Source: Herpetosiphonaceae bacterium (lineage in GTDB: Bacteria > Chloroflexota > Chloroflexia > Chloroflexales > Herpetosiphonaceae). From it: a stretch of 64,000 bases of DNA. A program made the translations under genes and the position numbers. Under the pieces are notes generated by a model, which had not been told where the DNA came from, ran no database searches, and saw nothing but the letters and a program-made list of their open reading frames with translations. Shown here piece by piece: positions 54,385 through 63,822 of the stretch. Each line of letters begins with the position of its first letter. Position 1 is the stretch's first letter. Where the stretch lies: contig BPHZ01000003.1 in assembly GCA_026003835.1 (NCBI GenBank), positions 1 to 64,000 on the forward strand, written 5' to 3'.

Positions 54385-55623
54385 ATGAATCGAACCATCG
54401 TTGGGATCGACGTTGGCACCACGAAGATCTGCACGCTTGTGGCTGATGTCCACGAGTCCGGGCGGGTCAATATCCTGGGGGTGGGGCTCACCCCATCGAA
54501 GGGCCTCGACAAAGGTGTGGTGGTCAACATCGATGAGGCTGTGAGCGCAATCTCGACCTCCGTAGAGAAGGCAGAGCGCCTCTCAGGATATCGGATCGGC
54601 ACGGCCTACGTCGGTGTCGCAGGCCGGCATATCTCCTCGCTGAACAGCCGGGGGGTGGTGGCGATCTCACGACCTGACCACGAAATTACCCGCACAGATG
54701 TGGGGCGGGCAGTTGAGGCGGCACAGGCGATTGCGATCCCAACGCAGCGCGAGGTGATTCATGTCATCCCACGAGCTTACATCGTCGACGGCCATGAGGG
54801 TATCCGCGATCCGGTGGGCATGGCCGGCTATCGTCTTGAGGTGGAGACCCATATCGTCACCGGTGAGGTGATGGCCATCCAAAACCTGATCAAGAGCGTC
54901 CAGCGGGCTGGCGTCGAGATCGATGACCTTGTGCTCCAGCCGCTGGCTAGTGGAGAAGCGGTCCTGACGCCCGAAGATAAGGATCGCGGCGTGGTCCTCG
55001 TCGATATTGGCGGCGGTACCACCGATATCGCTATCTTTATTCAGGGCGGCATCTGGCACACGGTGGTGCTGCCGGTAGGCGGTAACCATTTCACCAACGA
55101 TCTGGTCTACATCCTCCATACACCTCACAATACTGCGGAGTATCTTAAGCTCAAATATGGTTCAGCCATCGCAGTACCACCGGAGAATGAGGAGGAAGAT
55201 CTGATCGACGCGGATACCTTTTCGCCAGGCGAGCGGCAGCAGGTGTCGCGGTACCTGCTCAACCAGATCCTTCAGGCTCGGGCTGAGCAGATCATCGAGC
55301 TGGTGGCCGCTGAGATCCGGCGATCGGGCTACGAGGGACTGCTGCCCGCCGGTGTCGTCCTAACAGGCGGTACATCGCAGCTGCCCGGACTCGAGGACCT
55401 GGCCCGCGAGATGCTGGGCATGCCGGTTCGCATCGGCGCACCTGCCGATTTATCCGGGCTGGCCGAGGCGATCGACTCGCCTCCCTACGCCACCAGCGTT
55501 GGGCTGGTGCGCTGGGGCCTGCGCCACGGTCTTACGGCGGTGTCGCAAGGGGGACGTGACGGCAGCGGCTGGCGCCATGTCTACGACCGCTTCAAAATGT
55601 GGATGCGCGAGTTTTTACCCTAA
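54385..55623 (+). CDS. ftsA: Actin-like division protein FtsA
   Basis: 412 residues. Anchors FtsZ to the membrane. The actin fold shows IVGIDVGTTKICTLVADV (phosphate 1), the 1C SHS2 region with GTAYVGVAGRHISSLNSRGV, VVLVDIGGGTTDIAIFIQGG (phosphate 2) and GVVLTGGTSQLPGLEDLARE (adenosine motif). The C-terminus ends in an amphipathic stretch (YDRFKMWMREFLP), the membrane-targeting helix. ATG 54385 after AAAGAGGTAGG. It is followed by ftsZ after 30 bases. Confidence 0.94.
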   Translation: MNRTIVGIDVGTTKICTLVADVHESGRVNILGVGLTPSKGLDKGVVVNIDEAVSAISTSVEKAERLSGYRIGTAYVGVAGRHISSLNSRGVVAISRPDHEITRTDVGRAVEAAQAIAIPTQREVIHVIPRAYIVDGHEGIRDPVGMAGYRLEVETHIVTGEVMAIQNLIKSVQRAGVEIDDLVLQPLASGEAVLTPEDKDRGVVLVDIGGGTTDIAIFIQGGIWHTVVLPVGGNHFTNDLVYILHTPHNTAEYLKLKYGSAIAVPPENEEEDLIDADTFSPGERQQVSRYLLNQILQARAEQIIELVAAEIRRSGYEGLLPAGVVLTGGTSQLPGLEDLAREMLGMPVRIGAPADLSGLAEAIDSPPYATSVGLVRWGLRHGLTAVSQGGRDGSGWRHVYDRFKMWMREFLP

Positions 55624-55653
55624 CAGAGGCCAACGCTCACTGGAGGTGGCGAG

Positions 55654-56823
55654 ATGGACTTTCGCAACGGACCATCATCGGTTGAAAATTTCGCCCAAAT
55701 CAAGGTGGTCGGCGTGGGGGGGGGCGGCTCGAACGCTGTCGACCGGATGATCGAGGCGGGCGTTCAGGGAGTCGAGTTTATCACCGTTAACACTGATGCA
55801 CAGGCGCTGCTGCACTCGGCTGCTCCCGTACGAGTGCGCATTGGCGATAAGTTGACCAAGGGCCTTGGCTCGGGCGGTAATCCTATCATTGGTCAGAAGG
55901 CCGCTGAAGAAACTCAAGAGGAGCTGACCGAGGTTCTCAAAGGCGCCGATATGATCTTTGTTACCGCCGGGATGGGTGGTGGTACCGGCACCGGTGCCTC
56001 GCCGGTTATCGCCGGTATTGCCCAGGAGCTGAACGCGCTGACTGTCGGCGTTGTGACCAGGCCCTTCACGTTCGAGGGCAGCCGCCGCCGCCAGATGGCC
56101 GAGGCGGGCATTGAGCAGCTTCGCCCCAGTGTCGATGCGCTGATCATTATCCCAAATGACCGCCTGCTGCAGATCGCCAGCAAGAATACCTCTGTCCAGG
56201 AGGCCTTCCGCATGGCCGACGATGTTCTGCGGCAGGGCATTCAGGGTATCTCTGGCCTGATTACCGAACGTGGTCTGATTAACCTTGACTTCGCTGATGT
56301 CAAAACGATTATGTCCCAGGCCGGCGGCGCACTGATGTCTATCGGCTACGGCTCGGGCGATAATCGTATGATCGAGGCCGCCAATATGGCGATTTCCTCG
56401 CCGCTGCTGGAGCTCTCCATCGATGGGGCTAAGGGTGTGCTCTTCAATGTGACCGGCGGCGAGGATTTGGGCATCCTGGAGGTGTACGAGGCTGCGGATA
56501 TCATTGCTAAGGCAGCCGATCCCGATGCCAATATCATCTTTGGCGCGGTCATCGACCCGACGATGCATGGCCAGGTGAAGATTACGTTGATCGCGACTGG
56601 CTTTGACCACCAGCGCCAGAACAACGTAGCCCGCTCACGTTCGTATCCGTCGGTAACGTCGAACACAAGCCCGAGTCCAGTTCAGCAGGCTCCGCAGCAG
56701 CCCGTCTCACGGCCGAGCGAGCCTCGTCCGCAGCCGTCTCAGCGGCCGCTGCCGCCCTCCTTCAATAACAACGACGACCTGGATATTCCGCCCTTCCTGC
56801 GTAACCGCGAGCGCCGGCGCTAG
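55654..56823 (+). CDS. ftsZ: Tubulin-like division protein FtsZ
   Basis: 389 residues. GTP-driven polymer that forms the division ring. [20 protein letters not shown] opens the GTPase domain, the tubulin signature GGGTGTG is at 108-114, and [20 protein letters not shown] is the T7 synergy loop. A variable Pro/Gln/Ser-rich linker leads to the conserved C-terminal peptide [16 protein letters not shown], the FtsA-binding tail. The start ATG follows GGAGGTGGCG. It is the end of the dcw cluster; a repeat and a hairpin follow. Confidence 0.96.
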   Translation: MDFRNGPSSVENFAQIKVVGVGGGGSNAVDRMIEAGVQGVEFITVNTDAQALLHSAAPVRVRIGDKLTKGLGSGGNPIIGQKAAEETQEELTEVLKGADMIFVTAGMGGGTGTGASPVIAGIAQELNALTVGVVTRPFTFEGSRRRQMAEAGIEQLRPSVDALIIIPNDRLLQIASKNTSVQEAFRMADDVLRQGIQGISGLITERGLINLDFADVKTIMSQAGGALMSIGYGSGDNRMIEAANMAISSPLLELSIDGAKGVLFNVTGGEDLGILEVYEAADIIAKAADPDANIIFGAVIDPTMHGQVKITLIATGFDHQRQNNVARSRSYPSVTSNTSPSPVQQAPQQPVSRPSEPRPQPSQRPLPPSFNNNDDLDIPPFLRNRERRR

Positions 56824-56852
56824 TGGCCAACCCGATTGCTGTGGATGCGCAA

Positions 56853-56912
56853 GGGGGAGCCGGAGGGGCATAGCTCCTCCGAACCTCCCCATCACAATGG
56901 ATGTGGTGAACT
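56853..56912 (+). repeat. Dispersed intergenic hairpin repeat, copy 2
   Basis: GGGGGAGCCGGAGGGGC, spacer, GCTCCTCCGAACCTCCCC, ATCACAATGG, ATGTGGTG: closely related to the copy at 18208-18272. It sits just after the ftsZ stop and may contribute to 3'-end formation. Confidence 0.6.
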
Positions 56913-56937
56913 ACCAGGCGGGCGAGAGGGAAAAACA

Positions 56938-56989
56938 CGCCCCGTAGGGACGCTGCTGCCCAACAGGTGTCCGGCGTTTCTACGGGGCG
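56938..56989. terminator. Long-loop hairpin between convergent ftsZ and the unknown gene
   Basis: CGCCCCGTAG (56938-56947) pairs perfectly with CTACGGGGCG (56980-56989) around a 32-base loop. It has no clear T tract. It lies between the ends of two convergent transcripts. Confidence 0.45.
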
Positions 56990-57034
56990 TTCATGCGCGC
57001 TGCAGGGGTTTTGGTCGCATCCAGGCAGCCTGCG

Positions 57035-57805
57035 CTACGACGCGCTGCCTGTCTCCTCCTCATCCTCGCCGGCCTGCCGCGTTTGTGGCGGGCTTTCGGG
57101 CACCTGCAACCTCAGACCGAGCGATCCAAACAGCTCTTGCAGGTAGCTGAGCCCTTCAGGTGGAACGGTGCCGCGCTCTTTCGAGCGTGAGGTGAGGATT
57201 TTGAGCACTTCACGATGCGGCGGAGGGATCATCAGGGTCTCGGGAATCTGAAAGCCGCTGTCGACACGCTCCAGTGTGATCGGCCGCTCGCCGTGCTCCG
57301 TCGCCTGAGCGTAGCCCATCAACAACGCGTCGGTTTCGCTGAGCGGCAGAAGGCCGATCTTGTCACCCTTCTCTGGAATAGCCAGGTAGTAATCGGCATG
57401 GCCGCGGCCGCGTCGGCGGCGCAGCACCCAGCCCGTGCGGAAGCGAACCTTACGATCATCGCCCGGCTCAACCTCATGCCAGCGCAGATAGATCAGGTCA
57501 AAATAGGCGTAGCGCTCCTTTGGGTGCTGAAGTTCACGGACCCGGAATTTGCCGATGGGCGCCGGCTCGGGCAGAGGAGGCAGGTAGCGGATGCGGTCGC
57601 CGATGGTGCGCACGTTGAAGCCGCGCATTTTGAGCCGGGCAAGCAACCCCTCCCGCCGCCAGGTCAGTAACTCAAAATGATTGCCGACCGTAACGCCCTC
57701 GCCCTTGAGCCAGGGACGGATCCTGGCATTGTGGATGATAAAACTGTTAATCCCGATCTCATCCATATCAGGCTGCCGGGTTGGCCGTTGCTGGTGTTGA
57801 GTCAT
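57035..57805 (-). CDS. Unrecognised protein downstream of ruvC
   Basis: About 256 residues from ATG 57805, overlapping the ruvC stop (ATGA). I do not recognise it. There is no signal peptide or membrane helix. It is rich in Arg and aromatic residues, with a compact beta-like N-terminal two-thirds (INSFIIHNARIRPWLKGEGV; FDLIYLRWHEVEPGDDRKVR; GHADYYLAIPEKGDKIGLLP) and an acidic C-terminal tail (QAGEDEEETGSAS). The HEVEP and WLKGEG stretches are the most motif-like parts. Coupling to ruvC and yebC suggests a nucleic-acid or DNA-repair setting. This is context, not evidence of function. Confidence 0.65.
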   Translation of the reverse strand: MTQHQQRPTRQPDMDEIGINSFIIHNARIRPWLKGEGVTVGNHFELLTWRREGLLARLKMRGFNVRTIGDRIRYLPPLPEPAPIGKFRVRELQHPKERYAYFDLIYLRWHEVEPGDDRKVRFRTGWVLRRRRGRGHADYYLAIPEKGDKIGLLPLSETDALLMGYAQATEHGERPITLERVDSGFQIPETLMIPPPHREVLKILTSRSKERGTVPPEGLSYLQELFGSLGLRLQVPESPPQTRQAGEDEEETGSAS

Positions 57806-58305
57806 AGATCGTCTTGTTCCTCGATCTGCCGGAGGAGCGGTGCCGAGTAGGTATGGCACAGGGCGATTGCCAGGGCATCAGCTGCGTCATCGGGCTGTGG
57901 AATATGATCGAGCCCAAGCGTCATGCGCACCAGCTCCTGGATCTGTGACTTCTCGGCGCGACCATAGCCGACAACTGCCTGCTTCACCGCCATCGGCTTG
58001 TACTCGAAGACTGGAATGTTTGCCTGGGCCAGGGCAAGGAGCGCAATGCCGCGCGCCTGTCCCACAGCCAGCGCCGTTGTGACATTCTTCGAGAAGAAGA
58101 GCTCCTCAACAGCTGCTGCATCGGGCCGGTGCTCCGCCAGCAGATCGCACAGTCTGCCGTACAACATCTGGAGCCGCCGTGGCATCGGCGTTTTAGCGGG
58201 GGTGTTCAGGGCGCCGTAGGCGACGAGACGCACTGCATCACCGTCGCCCTCGACAATGCCCCAGCCCATAATTGCAGTACCCGGATCGATACCAATGGTA
58301 CGCAT
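57802..58305 (-). CDS. ruvC: Holliday junction resolvase RuvC
   Basis: 167 residues. Cuts Holliday junctions symmetrically in the RuvABC system. Acidic metal ligands are Asp7 (TIGIDPGTAIMGWG), Glu67/68 (AVEELFFSKNVTTALAVGQA) and the Asp140/Asp143 region (PDDAADALAIALCH). The FFSKN finger and QARGIALLA helix are typical. It follows yebC by 13 bases and overlaps the next gene. ruvA and ruvB are not in the window. Confidence 0.94.
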   Translation of the reverse strand: MRTIGIDPGTAIMGWGIVEGDGDAVRLVAYGALNTPAKTPMPRRLQMLYGRLCDLLAEHRPDAAAVEELFFSKNVTTALAVGQARGIALLALAQANIPVFEYKPMAVKQAVVGYGRAEKSQIQELVRMTLGLDHIPQPDDAADALAIALCHTYSAPLLRQIEEQDDL

Positions 58306-58318
58306 AGGCGATCTGGCC

Positions 58319-59080
58319 TTAGGCCTCGGCGGCGAACTTCTCGGCCAGCTCCTGCGAAACGTCTAGATTTGAGTAGACCTTCTGAACGTCGTCCAGCTCC
58401 TCAAGCTTCTCCATGAGCCGCAGCGCCGACAGAGTCTCCTTCTCGTCAAGCTGCAACATTGTCTTAGGCTGCATGACCTTCTCGGCACTATCGACAGAGA
58501 TGCCTTGGGCCTCAAGGGCCTCACGCATGGCGTTGAGATTGCTGAACTCTGTGTAAATAATCATGCTATCTTCATCGATAACAATATCATCGGCGCCGGC
58601 GTCGATAGCCAGCAGCGAGACTTCATCAGGATCGATGCCTGGCGTGCGGTTGATCGTTAGCAAGCCTTTCTGCTCGAACATCCAGGCAACGGATCCCGAC
58701 TCGCCGAGGCTTCCGCCGTTCTTATTGAATGCTGCGCGTACCTCGGAAACCGTCCGGTTGCGATTATCAGTCGCTGCCTCGACCAGAATTGCAACGCCGC
58801 CGGGCCCATAGCCCTCATAATAGATCGTCTCAAGCTCGGCCTCACCGGTCTTGCCCAGGCCGCGATCAATGGCGCGCTGGATATTCTCACCGGGCATGTT
58901 GTTGGCTTTGGCCTTATCGACTGCCAGCCGTAATCTGAAGTTCATTGAAGGATCGCCGCTGCCGCCCTCACGCGCGGCAATCGTAATATCACGGGCCAGT
59001 CTGGTGAAGAGCTGGCCGCGGCGCTGATCGAGGACGCCTTTCTTGCGCCGAATCTCATGCCATTTTGAGTGGCCGGACAT
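58319..59080 (-). CDS. yebC: YebC/PmpR-family DNA-binding/translation factor
   Basis: 253 residues, near family length. [20 protein letters not shown] is the family opening ([16 protein letters not shown] in place of the commoner ATIKRKKGA), followed by [35 protein letters not shown] and the [20 protein letters not shown] segment. YebC proteins were described as transcriptional regulators and more recently as factors that help ribosomes through difficult motifs. ATG 59080 follows AGGAGGA; a near-consensus promoter lies upstream. First of a yebC-ruvC-unknown operon. Confidence 0.93.
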   Translation of the reverse strand: MSGHSKWHEIRRKKGVLDQRRGQLFTRLARDITIAAREGGSGDPSMNFRLRLAVDKAKANNMPGENIQRAIDRGLGKTGEAELETIYYEGYGPGGVAILVEAATDNRNRTVSEVRAAFNKNGGSLGESGSVAWMFEQKGLLTINRTPGIDPDEVSLLAIDAGADDIVIDEDSMIIYTEFSNLNAMREALEAQGISVDSAEKVMQPKTMLQLDEKETLSALRLMEKLEELDDVQKVYSNLDVSQELAEKFAAEA

Positions 59081-59121
59081 ACTCTATCCTCCTGAATGTT
59101 GTCCGATATGTGATCTGCCTC

Positions 59122-59150
59122 ATTATAGCCGCGGCGTGGAGCGCTGGCAA
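59122..59150 (-). promoter_or_regulatory. Promoter of yebC-ruvC
   Basis: On the - strand TTGCCA (59150-59145), exactly 17 bp, TATAAT (59127-59122), 41 bases before the yebC start. Confidence 0.7.
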
Positions 59151-59178
59151 ACCTGGCATGGTGGAACTCCCACAACAG

Positions 59179-59206
59179 AAGGGCACCGGCTATTGCCGAT
59201 GCCCTT
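59179..59206 (-). terminator. Hairpin after ftsH
   Basis: AAGGGCATCGGC and GCCGGTGCCCTT form a 12-bp stem with a four-base loop, 25 bases past the ftsH stop. The following tract is only weakly T-rich (CTGTTG). Confidence 0.55.
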
Positions 59207-59230
59207 ATAACGTGCTTACTTGAACTGCGC

Positions 59231-61150
59231 TTACGCGGCAGCGGTCGGGATCGTCTGGGGCTTATAGACCCCATTGACGGTGTAGCGCCGGACCTCACTG
59301 AGAATCGTGCGCAACCGCTCGCCGTCGAGTGTCTCGTACTCGATCAGCGCCTCGGCCATACGGTTGAGCACCTCGCGGTTCTCCTCCAGGATTTGGCGCG
59401 CGCGCTCGTGGCCTGTCTCCACCAGCCGCTTGACCTCTGCATCGATCAGGCGCGCAGTCTCCTCCGAGTAGTTGCGCTGCTCGCTGATCTCGCGGCCTAA
59501 GAAGATCAGCTCCTCCTTCTCGCCGAAGGCGACGGGTCCGAGCTGGCTGCTCATACCATAGCGGGTCACCATCGCCCGCGCAACACGGGTTACCTGTTGA
59601 ATATCCCCCTGGGCGCCGGTGGTAAAGTCACCGAAGACAATCTCCTCAGCGGCTCGTCCACCAAGGGCCACTGCCAGCATCGCCTCAAACTGCGAGACAC
59701 TCATATAGTTCTGATCCTCGTCGGGCAGCATCAGCGTATAGCCGCCGGCGCGGCCGCGCGGAACAATTGTGACCTTATGCACAGGGTTTGCGCCGGGCAT
59801 TGCGTGGGCCACGATAGTGTGACCGGCCTCGTGGAAGGCAGTAATCTCCTTCTCGCGGGGCGTCATCACGCGCGATCTGCGCTCAGGACCGCCCATCATC
59901 AGGCGCTCGGTCGCGTCCTCGAACTCCAGCATCGTAATCTTCTTCTTCGAGCGGCGAGCGGCCAGGATGGCAGCCTCGTTGACAATATTCGCCAGATCAG
60001 CGCCTGAGGAGCCCGGTGTCAGCTTGGCGATGGCCTGGAGGTCAACATCCTCGGCCAGCGGCTTGCCCCTGGTATGAACCTTGAGGATCTCCAGTCGGCC
60101 GCGGACATCGGGGCTATCGAGGACCACCTGTCGGTCGAAGCGGCCGGGGCGTATCAGCGCCGGGTCAAGCACATCGGGCCGGTTGGTGGCGGCGATGACA
60201 ATCACATTCGTATTGGTATCAAAGCCATCCATCTCGACCAGGATCTGGTTGAGCGTCTGCTCGCGCTCGTCGTGGGAGCCGCCGAGGCCGGCGCCGCGCT
60301 GGCGGCCGACCGCGTCGATCTCATCAATAAAGACGATACACGGGGCGTTACGCTTGGCCTGATCGAACAGATCGCGTACACGGCTGGCGCCGACGCCCAC
60401 AAACATCTCGACGAACTCGGAGCCGCTGATCGAGAAGAAGGGCACACCGGCCTCGCCGGCGACCGCGCGTGATAGCAGCGTCTTACCTGTGCCTGGCGGT
60501 CCGACCATCAGCACACCGCGCGGGATGCGCGCGCCAAGCTGTGCGAACTTCTCAGGAAACTTCAGGAACTCGACGACCTCGGTGAGATCCTGCTTGGCCT
60601 CCTCCTGGCCGGCGACATCGGCGAAGGTGATGGTGGGCTTATCGCCGGTGAACATCCGTGCGCGGCTCTTACCGAAGGAGAGCGCCTGGTTATTGCTTCC
60701 CTGTGCCTGCCGCATAAAGAAGATAAAGAAGCCGATGATGAGCAGCGTTGGGAGGAGGAAGGTAAAAGCGCCAAGCAGGTTGCCCCATGCGGGCGCTGGC
60801 TTAATATCGATCTCCGGGAGACTAATCTCACGGGGCGGTTTGCCCTGCATAACATCCAGCTGCTGCAGTTCGACCGCCTGCTGACGCAGCAGCTCTACAA
60901 GATCAACGTTGCTGCCCTTGCGCGAGCTAGCGGTTGTTCCATCTTTATACTGGGCAGTCAGCCGGTTATCATCCTCAAACGCCTCAATCCGCTCGATCCG
61001 GCCCGCAAGGGCATCATTCACAATTTGTGAAATGTCGACCTCTTTTTTAGCTGTGCTGCCGTTCCCCACGTACTGCCAGAACAGCGCCAGCGCGGTCACC
61101 AGAATGATCAAGTAGACGAAGCTGTTTCGAAGCCATCTATTCTCGCCCAT
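59231..61150 (-). CDS. ftsH: ATP-dependent zinc metalloprotease FtsH
   Basis: 639 residues. Membrane-anchored hexamer that degrades membrane and regulatory proteins. Two helices ([37 protein letters not shown]) bracket the extracytoplasmic domain. The AAA+ domain has Walker [10 protein letters not shown], the pore loop near [15 protein letters not shown], Walker [17 protein letters not shown] and the SRH region [20 protein letters not shown]. The protease site is [13 protein letters not shown] (HExxH). ATG 61150; promoter at 61218-61246. Gene order tilS-hpt-ftsH is widely conserved. Confidence 0.95.
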   Translation of the reverse strand: MGENRWLRNSFVYLIILVTALALFWQYVGNGSTAKKEVDISQIVNDALAGRIERIEAFEDDNRLTAQYKDGTTASSRKGSNVDLVELLRQQAVELQQLDVMQGKPPREISLPEIDIKPAPAWGNLLGAFTFLLPTLLIIGFFIFFMRQAQGSNNQALSFGKSRARMFTGDKPTITFADVAGQEEAKQDLTEVVEFLKFPEKFAQLGARIPRGVLMVGPPGTGKTLLSRAVAGEAGVPFFSISGSEFVEMFVGVGASRVRDLFDQAKRNAPCIVFIDEIDAVGRQRGAGLGGSHDEREQTLNQILVEMDGFDTNTNVIVIAATNRPDVLDPALIRPGRFDRQVVLDSPDVRGRLEILKVHTRGKPLAEDVDLQAIAKLTPGSSGADLANIVNEAAILAARRSKKKITMLEFEDATERLMMGGPERRSRVMTPREKEITAFHEAGHTIVAHAMPGANPVHKVTIVPRGRAGGYTLMLPDEDQNYMSVSQFEAMLAVALGGRAAEEIVFGDFTTGAQGDIQQVTRVARAMVTRYGMSSQLGPVAFGEKEELIFLGREISEQRNYSEETARLIDAEVKRLVETGHERARQILEENREVLNRMAEALIEYETLDGERLRTILSEVRRYTVNGVYKPQTIPTAAA

Positions 61151-61217
61151 CGCATGCTCTCATTTCGAGGAGCTCTTCTCCTCACTGTAACGACTGTCTC
61201 AGAAAAGCGGTCATCAT

Positions 61218-61246
61218 ATTATACCGCACCCTCACGGGAGCGGCAA
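61218..61246 (-). promoter_or_regulatory. Promoter of ftsH
   Basis: On the - strand TTGCCG (61246-61241), exactly 17 bp, TATAAT (61223-61218), 67 bases before the ftsH start. Confidence 0.65.
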
Positions 61247-61267
61247 GGCTGTGCCTCCGGTCGGCAT

Positions 61268-61334
61268 GGCGATGGCACCATCGCCGTATGACCCCTCCCC
61301 AACAGGCAGAATGGGGAGGTGGGGGACACCCCCA
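61268..61334. repeat. Three adjacent hairpins between hpt and ftsH
   Basis: GGCGATGG/CCATCGCC (61268-61285), CCTCCCC/GGGGAGG (61294-61319) and TGGGGG/CCCCCA (61320-61334) follow one another, then a C-rich stretch. They lie after the hpt stop (- strand). The remaining part of this gap holds only the ftsH promoter and a CCGGTC/GACCGG pair near 61400. Confidence 0.5.
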
Positions 61335-61439
61335 AACCCCCGTTGTTCGCGTCGCTGCGCGATCAGCATGTGGATGGTGCCATGGCCCTGTCCGGTCGGT
61401 TGGGTGGTTGATTGACCGGCCAGACACCGTGAAACGCAG

Positions 61440-61985
61440 CTAGTGAAGGCGAACCGCCTCCGGTGCTAGGACGGCAAGGTATGGCAGATTTCTGTAGCGC
61501 TCGTTATAGTCCAATCCGTATCCTACGACGAACTCATTTGGAATATCGAAGCCCAGATAATCCACAGGTAGATCGACGCGCCGTCGTTCCGGCTTGTTGA
61601 GAAGCGCACAGATACGGAGGCTGGCGGGCCCTCTGTGCAGCAGACTCTCACGCAGGTAACGGAGCGTTAATCCGCTGTCGATGATATCCTCGACCAGGAG
61701 GATATGTTTGCCAAGGATATCATAGTCGAGATCTTTGAGCACGCGGATAACACCGCTGGTTTCGGTGCTGGCCCCGTAGGATGCGGCAGCAATGAAATCG
61801 ATGGCCAGCGGCAGCTTGATAGCGCGGATCAGGTCGGCCATGAAGACGACCGATCCTTTGAGGACGCTGATCAAGACCAGCTCCGGCACATCTTGATAAT
61901 CTGCAGTGATCTGCTCTCCCAGCTCTGTAACGCGCCGCCGAAGCTTCGGTTCGTCGATCAGGACGCGGTCGATATGGTCATGCAT
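61440..61985 (-). CDS. hpt: Hypoxanthine phosphoribosyltransferase
   Basis: 181 residues. Purine salvage: makes IMP/GMP from hypoxanthine/guanine and PRPP. The N-terminal PELVLISVLKGSVVFMADL has the KG backbone contact, the PRPP loop is ILLVEDIIDSGLTLRYL, and the C-terminal region DIPNEFVVGYGLDYNERYRN contains the base-binding and Mg contacts. ATG 61985 follows GGAGGATC. It lies in the conserved tilS-hpt-ftsH order, 85 bases after tilS. Confidence 0.94.
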   Translation of the reverse strand: MHDHIDRVLIDEPKLRRRVTELGEQITADYQDVPELVLISVLKGSVVFMADLIRAIKLPLAIDFIAAASYGASTETSGVIRVLKDLDYDILGKHILLVEDIIDSGLTLRYLRESLLHRGPASLRICALLNKPERRRVDLPVDYLGFDIPNEFVVGYGLDYNERYRNLPYLAVLAPEAVRLH

Positions 61986-62070
61986 GAACGAGATCCTCCA
62001 CTAGCTGTCCACCAACCATTACGTGTTAGCAACAAAGATGGATGTGCTCGACCGTGGCCCTATTCAGACC

Positions 62071-63150
62071 TCATTCATTGCCTCTTACTGCATGAAGTGG
62101 GCCATCGGCCTGGTTGGAGCCAAGGTGCGAGAGTTTAATCGTTTGGCGCGAGACAGCAAGCCGGAGGCTGGCGCCAAGATCGAGGCGTGGGCGCCGTGTG
62201 GCAATCGCCTCCAGGGCACGATCGATCTGGGCAGCATCGAGGGCGTGGCCCGGACGCAGACGGGCCACAGCCTGGCGTAGAGCCAGCCGGCGCAGGGAGG
62301 GTAGCAGCTCGTCCCACACGCTGCGATCAAAGACGATGGCGCCAGGCTGCTCCTGAGCAAGCTTAGGCCAGTGCTGCTCCAGCAGGAGCTGGAGATCGTC
62401 CGCCTGCTGAGCGGCCAGCCGGGCCGTCCGGCCCAAGCTCTCCACAATGCGTGGGTTGAGCTCGCGCAGAAGCGGTAACACCTTCTGACGGATGCGTGTG
62501 CGGGTGTAGCGGTCGGACTCGTTCGATGGATCGCTGGTGGGATAAAGATCGTTCGCCGCGCAGTAGGCTTCAATATGCCTGCGTGGAATATTGAGCAGCG
62601 GTCGGACAAGTGCGGGGCCGATCTCTCGATCGGCGCAACCGCCAAGGAGGCGCCACGCAGGCCACTCAAGGCGTGGGCGCATGGCGGCGAGCCCCTCCGG
62701 GCCTGCGCCACGGATCAGATGGTGCAGCAAGGTCTCAGCCTGGTCATCTGCCTGGTGGGCGACGACGACAGCGGTCGCCTGCCGTTCGAAGGCGATTTCG
62801 GCCAGAAAGGCGTAGCGCACAGCGCGTGCTGCCGCCTGGATGCCCTCGCCGGTTGCCTCGGCGTGGGCGCGTACATCTCGCCACTCCACTGTCGCTGAGA
62901 TGCCCCAGTGAGCGGCGGTGGTGGCGACCATGGTGGCCTCGCGTAGGGACTGAGCGCCGCGCAGGCCATGGTCGAGATGGGCGACATGCAGCCGCCAGCG
63001 CCATCCTGGCGCCATCCGCCAGAGGATATGCAGCAGAGCCAGCGAATCGGGGCCACCTGAGACGGCGACAACAAGGACTTCATCTGGCGAGAGCAGCCCT
63101 TCCTGGCGGATGGTATGCTCGACTTCTGGAAGCAGATCAGGAATGCTCAT
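62071..63150 (-). CDS. tilS: tRNA(Ile)-lysidine synthetase TilS
   Basis: 359 residues. Converts C34 of the CAU-anticodon tRNA(Ile) to lysidine using ATP and lysine. The ATP-pyrophosphatase loop is VAVSGGPDSLALLHIL, with HVAHLDHGLRG, TATAVVVAHQADDQAETLLH-like residues (AVVVAHQADDQAETLLHHLI) and PLLNIPRRHIEAYCAAND after it. NESDRYTRTRIRQKVLPLL is the NxxxxxxRNRIR-type motif. The C-terminal tRNA-binding domain is short. It overlaps the response-regulator gene upstream by four bases. Confidence 0.92.
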   Translation of the reverse strand: MSIPDLLPEVEHTIRQEGLLSPDEVLVVAVSGGPDSLALLHILWRMAPGWRWRLHVAHLDHGLRGAQSLREATMVATTAAHWGISATVEWRDVRAHAEATGEGIQAAARAVRYAFLAEIAFERQATAVVVAHQADDQAETLLHHLIRGAGPEGLAAMRPRLEWPAWRLLGGCADREIGPALVRPLLNIPRRHIEAYCAANDLYPTSDPSNESDRYTRTRIRQKVLPLLRELNPRIVESLGRTARLAAQQADDLQLLLEQHWPKLAQEQPGAIVFDRSVWDELLPSLRRLALRQAVARLRPGHALDAAQIDRALEAIATRRPRLDLGASLRLAVSRQTIKLSHLGSNQADGPLHAVRGNE

Positions 63151-63785
63151 CGTTTCTCAAGCTCGATTAAACCCTGCTGTACTGCTATAGCGACGGCCTC
63201 TGTACGGTTGCCGGCGCCAAGCTTGCCCAAGATTGCGCTGACATGAAATTTGACGGTCCGCTCACTGATACGGAGCTGGGCGGCGATCTCCTTATTCTGC
63301 AAGCCCCCGGCTATCAGTTGCAGCACCTCAAGCTCGCGTCCGGTCAGCTGTGGTGCGGCTTCTTGACTGGAGCTGACACGGCGGATGAGCCTGGCGGCAA
63401 CAACCGGTTCCAGGAGTGAGCCGCCGGTATGGACGACACGAATCGCCCGGAAGAGCTCATCGCGCGGCGCTCCCTTGAGCAGATACCCCTGTGCTCCGGC
63501 CTGGACTGCTCCAAAAATGCGCTCATCGGTATCGAAGGCCGTGAAGACAATGATCTTCCTGTCGGGATGAGCGGCGCGGATGGCGCGCAAGGCATGCAGG
63601 CCGTCCATGCTGGGCATCTCCAGATCCAACAGGATGATATCAGGGTTGAGCTTTGCGGCCAGCTCGACCGCCTCGGCGCCACTGCTGGCCTCTCCGACAA
63701 CCTCGAAGTCAGGCTGCGTTTCGAGGATCGCCACGAGCCCCTGGCGCACTACTTCGTGATCGTCGGCAAGTAGGATTCGAATCAT
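63147..63785 (-). CDS. NarL/FixJ-family response regulator
   Basis: 212 residues. The receiver domain has the acidic pair in ILLADDHEVV and phospho-acceptor Asp54 in IILLDLEMPSMDG, then the conserved Thr/Ser and Lys (FTAFDT; LLKGAPRDEL). The LuxR-type HTH spans about 150-205 (LTGRELEVLQLIAGGLQNKE; ISERTVKFHVSAILGKLGAG). It binds DNA after phosphorylation by the kinase whose end lies just upstream. The target genes are not evident. It overlaps tilS by four bases, an unusual coupling of signalling and tRNA modification. Confidence 0.92.
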   Translation of the reverse strand: MIRILLADDHEVVRQGLVAILETQPDFEVVGEASSGAEAVELAAKLNPDIILLDLEMPSMDGLHALRAIRAAHPDRKIIVFTAFDTDERIFGAVQAGAQGYLLKGAPRDELFRAIRVVHTGGSLLEPVVAARLIRRVSSSQEAAPQLTGRELEVLQLIAGGLQNKEIAAQLRISERTVKFHVSAILGKLGAGNRTEAVAIAVQQGLIELEKR

Positions 63786-63822
63786 AGCTTTTAGGCTGCG
63801 ACTTCCTTATCTTCAGCGGTCA

